From Vibrio porteresiae DSM 19223 (GTDB taxonomy: Bacteria > Pseudomonadota > Gammaproteobacteria > Enterobacterales > Vibrionaceae), in contig NZ_AP024895.1 of assembly GCF_024347055.1 (NCBI RefSeq), positions 1,550,001 to 1,614,000 of the forward strand: 64,000 bases of DNA, read 5' to 3'. The position numbers and the translations under genes were made by a program. The notes under the pieces were generated by a model. That model was given only the letters and a program-made list of their open reading frames with translations, made no database searches and was not told the DNA's origin. Each line of letters begins with the position of its first letter. The first letter of the stretch is position 1. Shown here piece after piece: positions 60,023 to 64,000 of this stretch.

Positions 60023-61588
60023 ATGAAAGCCAACTATCGGATAGGCATTGACGTCGGTGGTACCAATACCGACGCCGTCATTATGCTGGACGATGCTGTG
60101 TTAGCGGCAACTAAACAGCCAACGTCAGAAGATGTCACCACTGGGGTGCAACAAGCCCTTAAAGCGGTACTTGCCGAATCAGGGATTGCCGACCATGACA
60201 TTAAAGCCGTGATGATCGGCACCACCCATTTCACCAATGCGGTGGTTGAACGTAAACACTTAACTCGTACTGCCGTGATTCGTGTCTGTTTGCCTGCCAC
60301 CTTGAGCGTGCCCCCTTTTATTGATTGGCCAGATGACATTCTTAAACTGGTCGATGGCGGTCGTTATTTAGTGAAAGGCGGTTTTGAGTTTGATGGCCGC
60401 ATGATCAACCCGCTCGATGAAGCGGAGATTGTGCGTATCGCTGGAGAATTAAAAGAGAAAGGCATCCAAGCGGTTGCGGTCAACTGCGTATTCAGTCCGG
60501 TTAATGACTCTTCTGAGCAGCGTGTTAAACAGCTGATCCATGAGATTCATCCTGAGTGTGATGTGGTTCTGTCTAACGAAGTAGGGCGCATTGGCCTTTT
60601 AGAGCGTGAAAGCGCAGCGGTACTGAACGCCAGTTTACGTAAACTGAGTCGTAAAACCGTGCAAGCCTTTGGTAACGCTCTGGAAAGCTGTGGTCTGAAT
60701 TGCCCGTTCTTTATCACCCAAAACGACGGCACCTTGATGAGCGCTGAATTTGTTGAACGTTTTCCGGTGCTGACTTTTGCGAGCGGTCCAACGAACTCAA
60801 TGCGCGGCGCTGTGTTCCTCTCTGGTGAGCAAGACGCGATTGTGGTCGATATCGGTGGCACCACCACCGATGTTGGTTTAGTGCAGCAAGGCTTTCCGCG
60901 CCAAGCAGCGATGTCGGTCGATGTGGGCGGTATTCGCACTAACTTTCGCATGCCCGATATGGTTAGCGTTGGCTTAGGTGGTGGCAGCATGGTTTTCCCT
61001 CATGGTGACGGTGCTGAGCGTGTGGTAGCCATTGGCCCTGAAAGTGTGGGTTATCGAATTACCGAAAAAGCTCGCGTGTTTGGTGGTGATACCTTAACCG
61101 CAACGGATATTGCCGTGGCGAGTGGTCGCGCTGAAGTAGGCGATGCAAGTAAAGTGGCTGATTTGGATAAAGAAACCTTGTCGCTTGCCCTCGCAGAAAT
61201 CGACCGCATGATTCAAGATACGGTTGAGAAAAACCGCCTATCGGCAGCCAAAATTCCAGTTATCGTGGTCGGTGGCGGTTCGATTTTGGCCCCTGATCAA
61301 ATTGGCGATCTCACCACTTTGCGTCCTAATCATTTCTCCGTTGCTAATGCTGTTGGTGCTGCGATTGCGCAGGTGAGCGGCGAAGTCGACCGTATTTTCA
61401 GTCTAGCGGAAATGTCCCGTGATGATGCGCTTAATCAAGCGCGCGCAGCGGCAACCGAAAAAGCCATTGAAGCCGGCGCAAAAGCCGACACCATCAGCCT
61501 TGTTGATCAAGAAGATATCCCATTGGCATACCTACCGGGCAATGCCACTCGTATCCGTGTCAAAGTCGTTGGGGATTTGGAGTTTTAA
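60023..61588 (+). CDS. Hydantoinase/oxoprolinase-family protein (HyuA-like)
   Basis: The 521-residue protein has the ASKHA-type start GIDVGGTNTDAVIMLDD, a second phosphate loop DIGGTTTDVGLV, and GPTNSMRGAVFLSG. It belongs to the HyuA/oxoprolinase-like group that opens hydantoin or 5-oxoproline rings with ATP, though substrates vary. It is tightly linked to a DUF917 gene, a pairing common in bacteria, and to a peptide-type importer, so the substrate is likely a cyclic amide or modified amino acid. AAGGAGTAAAG precedes the ATG. Confidence 0.9.
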   Translation: MKANYRIGIDVGGTNTDAVIMLDDAVLAATKQPTSEDVTTGVQQALKAVLAESGIADHDIKAVMIGTTHFTNAVVERKHLTRTAVIRVCLPATLSVPPFIDWPDDILKLVDGGRYLVKGGFEFDGRMINPLDEAEIVRIAGELKEKGIQAVAVNCVFSPVNDSSEQRVKQLIHEIHPECDVVLSNEVGRIGLLERESAAVLNASLRKLSRKTVQAFGNALESCGLNCPFFITQNDGTLMSAEFVERFPVLTFASGPTNSMRGAVFLSGEQDAIVVDIGGTTTDVGLVQQGFPRQAAMSVDVGGIRTNFRMPDMVSVGLGGGSMVFPHGDGAERVVAIGPESVGYRITEKARVFGGDTLTATDIAVASGRAEVGDASKVADLDKETLSLALAEIDRMIQDTVEKNRLSAAKIPVIVVGGGSILAPDQIGDLTTLRPNHFSVANAVGAAIAQVSGEVDRIFSLAEMSRDDALNQARAAATEKAIEAGAKADTISLVDQEDIPLAYLPGNATRIRVKVVGDLEF

Positions 61589-61589
61589 C

Positions 61590-62669
61590 ATGCAAGAGTT
61601 AACAGAAAAAGATATTGAAGCGATTGAGATTGGTGCTGGTATTTTGGGCACTGGCGGCGGTGGTAACCCCTATTACGGCAAACTCCATGCGCTGGGTGAA
61701 ATGCGCCAGGGGGCGAAAGTTCGCCTGATTAGCCTTGATGAATTGGACGATGACGCGGTAGTGATTTCGGTCGGTAACATTGGCGCGCCTGCCGTCTCTA
61801 TGGAAAAAATTTGTGAAGGCAAAGAGATCGTCCGCGCGATTCGCGCCTTGGAAGAAGAAGTCGGTAAAAAGGTCGATGCGATTATCCCGGTGGAAATCGG
61901 TGGTGCGAATGGTCTTCGTCCTGCGGCTATCTCAGCGATCACCGGCCTGCCTATGGTCGATGGCGATGGTATGGGGCGCGCGTTTCCTGAAATGCAGATG
62001 ACCACTTTCAGCATCTACGGACACAGCAGCATGCCCGCGGCGATGTCGGATGCCCATGGTAATACGGTGATCTTTAAAGATTTGGTGGATGAGTTTTGGC
62101 TGGAACGTTTGGCTCGCGCTTGCGTGGTTCAAATGGGCGGCGGCGCAGGCATGGTGGAAGCACCAATGAGCGGTGAATACGTAAAACGCTACGCGGTTCC
62201 GGGTACGGTCACTCAGGCGAAAAACTTGGGTTTAGCGGTAATGGAAGCCAATAAAAACAAACTCAACCCGATTGAGCAGATCTGTCGTCAAGAGAACGGT
62301 CAGGTGCTGTTTACCGGCAAGATCGTCGATCTTGAGCGCAAGATGGCGGCAGGGTTTACCCGTGGCGTGGTAGCGCTAGAAGGCTTTGCTGATTTTGCTG
62401 AGCAAAAAGCGTCAGTGGATATACAAAACGAAAACCTCATCTTTCGTATCGGTGATGAAGTGCGCTGCTCCGTGCCGGATTTGATCATCATTTTGGATGT
62501 GGAAACTGGGCATGCCATTACCACGGAAGTACTGCGCTATGGACAAAAAGTGGCAGTGCTTGGTATTCCGTGTCATCCACTGCTGCGCTCAAGCCGTGCT
62601 CTTGAAGTGGTGGGGCCAAAAGCCTTTGGTTATACAGACGTAACTTATCAACCGTTTGAAAGTTATTAA
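61590..62669 (+). CDS. DUF917-family protein, partner of the HyuA-like enzyme
   Basis: The 359-residue protein has the DUF917 start with the glycine-rich LGTGGGGNPYYGKL. GGANGLRPAAISAITGLPMV and GDGMGRAFPEMQM follow. Its function is unknown, but it is nearly always adjacent to HyuA-like proteins and probably forms part of the same hydrolase. The ATG at 61590 is chosen, preceded by GGAG and two bases after the HyuA stop; earlier in-frame ATGs run through the end of that gene. Confidence 0.9.
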   Translation: MQELTEKDIEAIEIGAGILGTGGGGNPYYGKLHALGEMRQGAKVRLISLDELDDDAVVISVGNIGAPAVSMEKICEGKEIVRAIRALEEEVGKKVDAIIPVEIGGANGLRPAAISAITGLPMVDGDGMGRAFPEMQMTTFSIYGHSSMPAAMSDAHGNTVIFKDLVDEFWLERLARACVVQMGGGAGMVEAPMSGEYVKRYAVPGTVTQAKNLGLAVMEANKNKLNPIEQICRQENGQVLFTGKIVDLERKMAAGFTRGVVALEGFADFAEQKASVDIQNENLIFRIGDEVRCSVPDLIIILDVETGHAITTEVLRYGQKVAVLGIPCHPLLRSSRALEVVGPKAFGYTDVTYQPFESY

Positions 62670-62698
62670 TTTATCTATAGATCAATAAGGATGTTGTG

Positions 62699-64000
62699 AT
62701 GAAGAAAACGTGGATAGCGGCCGCGATTGCCTCTGCGGCGTTGGCTCAAGGCGCGATGGCCGAATCTGGCCAGGGCAAGTTTGATGATTTAACCGCCACC
62801 ATGAACGTGATTCAGGTGGTCGGTACCATCGACCCAGCGAAAATTACCGACTACACCGAATACATGATGGCGGTGAACCTGTATGACGGTTTGACCACCG
62901 CAGATAAAACCGGGAAGGTGATTCCGCTGCTAGCGAAAAGCTGGGATATCAGTGCTGATGGTAAGACCTTTACCTTCCATTTAGTCCCGGATGCTAAGTT
63001 CCAAAATGGTGACGTTGTCACAGCTGACGATGTGGTCTACTCCGTCAAACGTTTATTAACCATCAATCAAGGTCCATCGGGTTTCTTTAGTGGTTTCCTC
63101 AAAGCGGATGGAGTGAGTGCGGTGGATGCTCATACCGTGAAATTCACGCTCACTCAGCCATCATCGGCTTTCCTTGGCATGACACCGCTGCTGTTTGTGG
63201 TGGATAAAAGCGTTGCAGAGCAACATAAAGGCAAAGACGGTTGGTCTGAAGAGTATCTAGCGGCCAACCCAATTGGTACTGGGCCGTATAAGCTAGAAGA
63301 GTGGCAGCGCGGCAGCCGAATCGTATTTCAACGTAATCACGATTACTTCTATGGTTTTCCTGAAAACCCATTGGAGAAAGTGCGTGTCCTGATCACCTCT
63401 GACGAATCGACCATCAAGGCGCTCGCCAACAAAGGTGAATTGGACATCAGTAGTACTTACCAAGCAGAAGAAACCTTGAATGCGATTGGTAAGTTGCCGA
63501 ACTACCATATCCAAGATTTGAGCACTGCGACTGGCTATTACATTAAGTTTAACAACCAGTTGGCTCCCACCGATGATGTGCATATTCGTAAAGCCTTGGC
63601 GTATGCGATTGACTACGACTTGGTCAATAGCGAGCTGCATCCTGGGAACTCAATGGCAGGTCCGTTGGTGTCGCTGTTTAAAGGCCCGTATTTAGAATCG
63701 CTTAACGCACCAAAATACGATCTGAAGAAAGCGGCTGAAGAGGTGAAACTCTCTAAATACGCAGGTCAAACGATTCCAATTACCTTGGGGTATGTGGCTG
63801 GCTCAGCGTACGAAGAAGAGATTGCATTGATGATGCAAGCCAACTTAGAGCAGATCGGTTTTAAAGCCAAATTGGAAGCTGACCCTTGGAGTCGTATTAC
63901 TCAAATTGCGTCTAAGCCACAAACAACGCCTAACGTAAACCAAATTTTCTTTGGTCCAACGTACGCATCGCCACAATCGGTATTCTTTAACCAATATTCA
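62699..64000 (+). CDS. Peptide-type ABC substrate-binding protein (SBP_bac_5), truncated by window edge
   Basis: The frame is open to the end of the window, giving 434 residues of a protein that continues. It has a signal peptide (cleaved after GAMA), then the SBP_bac_5 pattern: TYMMAVNLYDGLTT-like opening, LAKSWDISADGKTFTFHLVP, GDVVTADDVVYSVKRLL, ANPIGTGPYKLEEWQRGS, IRKALAYAIDYDLV. It delivers the substrate to the importer encoded just upstream. AAGGATGTTGTG precedes the ATG at 62699. Confidence 0.95.
   Translation, partial: MKKTWIAAAIASAALAQGAMAESGQGKFDDLTATMNVIQVVGTIDPAKITDYTEYMMAVNLYDGLTTADKTGKVIPLLAKSWDISADGKTFTFHLVPDAKFQNGDVVTADDVVYSVKRLLTINQGPSGFFSGFLKADGVSAVDAHTVKFTLTQPSSAFLGMTPLLFVVDKSVAEQHKGKDGWSEEYLAANPIGTGPYKLEEWQRGSRIVFQRNHDYFYGFPENPLEKVRVLITSDESTIKALANKGELDISSTYQAEETLNAIGKLPNYHIQDLSTATGYYIKFNNQLAPTDDVHIRKALAYAIDYDLVNSELHPGNSMAGPLVSLFKGPYLESLNAPKYDLKKAAEEVKLSKYAGQTIPITLGYVAGSAYEEEIALMMQANLEQIGFKAKLEADPWSRITQIASKPQTTPNVNQIFFGPTYASPQSVFFNQYS

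Noticed and set aside
1..64000. CRISPR arrays, insertion sequences, tRNA or rRNA genes and phage integrases
   Set aside because: No regularly spaced repeats, transposase or integrase motifs, or cloverleaf-like sequences were seen on either strand.

Overview
The window reads as a chromosomal segment of a marine gammaproteobacterium, most likely a Vibrio or close relative. The grounds are a Na+-NQR maturation factor (nqrM), many chemoreceptor and cyclic-di-GMP genes, an arginine succinyltransferase (ast) operon, and the general protein character. Species cannot be fixed from sequence reading alone. No rRNA, tRNA, insertion sequence or CRISPR array was seen.

Layout. 1-2.8 kb: the tail of a chemoreceptor, an ASCH-domain protein and a PAS-GGDEF diguanylate cyclase. 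2.9-14.1 kb: a catabolic cluster with a tandem-winged-helix GntR regulator, a MatC-like carboxylate carrier, a lactonase-like propeller, an AcnA-type aconitase and a D-2-hydroxyacid dehydrogenase on the minus strand. A divergent AcnB-type aconitase and a LysR regulator complete it. The substrate is unknown but is probably a hydroxylated di- or tricarboxylic acid. 14.1-18.7 kb: a long non-coding stretch with a terminator-ended structured RNA candidate, then a serine-type sulfatase, a small secreted protein and the radical SAM sulfatase-maturing enzyme. 19-28.5 kb: accessory genes, including a GNAT gene lacking a canonical start codon, an ankyrin-like lipoprotein-sized protein, an MFS/LysR pair, a 930-residue acidic lipoprotein, a start-less GIY-YIG remnant and an RBBP9-type hydrolase. 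28.7-32 kb: a PAS-PAS histidine kinase facing a REC-DUF3369-HD-GYP response regulator. 32.9-40.1 kb: an ArgR-like AraC regulator and a complete arginine-to-succinylglutamate operon (astC, two arginine succinyltransferase subunits, astD, astB). 40.3-51.8 kb: flavin reductase, LysR/MFS pair, nqrM, a periplasmic binding protein coupled to a chemoreceptor, a porin and an aminotransferase. 56.4-64 kb: a peptide-type ABC importer operon with a hydantoinase/oxoprolinase-like protein and a DUF917 protein inside it.

The most striking region is 52.3-56.0 kb, an AT-rich island between the aminotransferase and the ABC operon. It encodes a prokaryotic viperin (radical SAM enzyme that makes chain-terminating nucleotides), a RelE/ParE-fold-like small protein, a thymidylate-kinase-like nucleotide kinase and a 75-residue protein. 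Just upstream is a tightly overlapping three-gene unit (four-helix membrane protein, Rap1a/Tai-like secreted protein, unknown 228-residue protein). The viperin start is preceded by a 17-bp palindrome and by a perfect hairpin that buries its ribosome-binding site. Prokaryotic viperins with a kinase partner are a known antiphage system. The extra genes and the switch-like leader are what may be new here.
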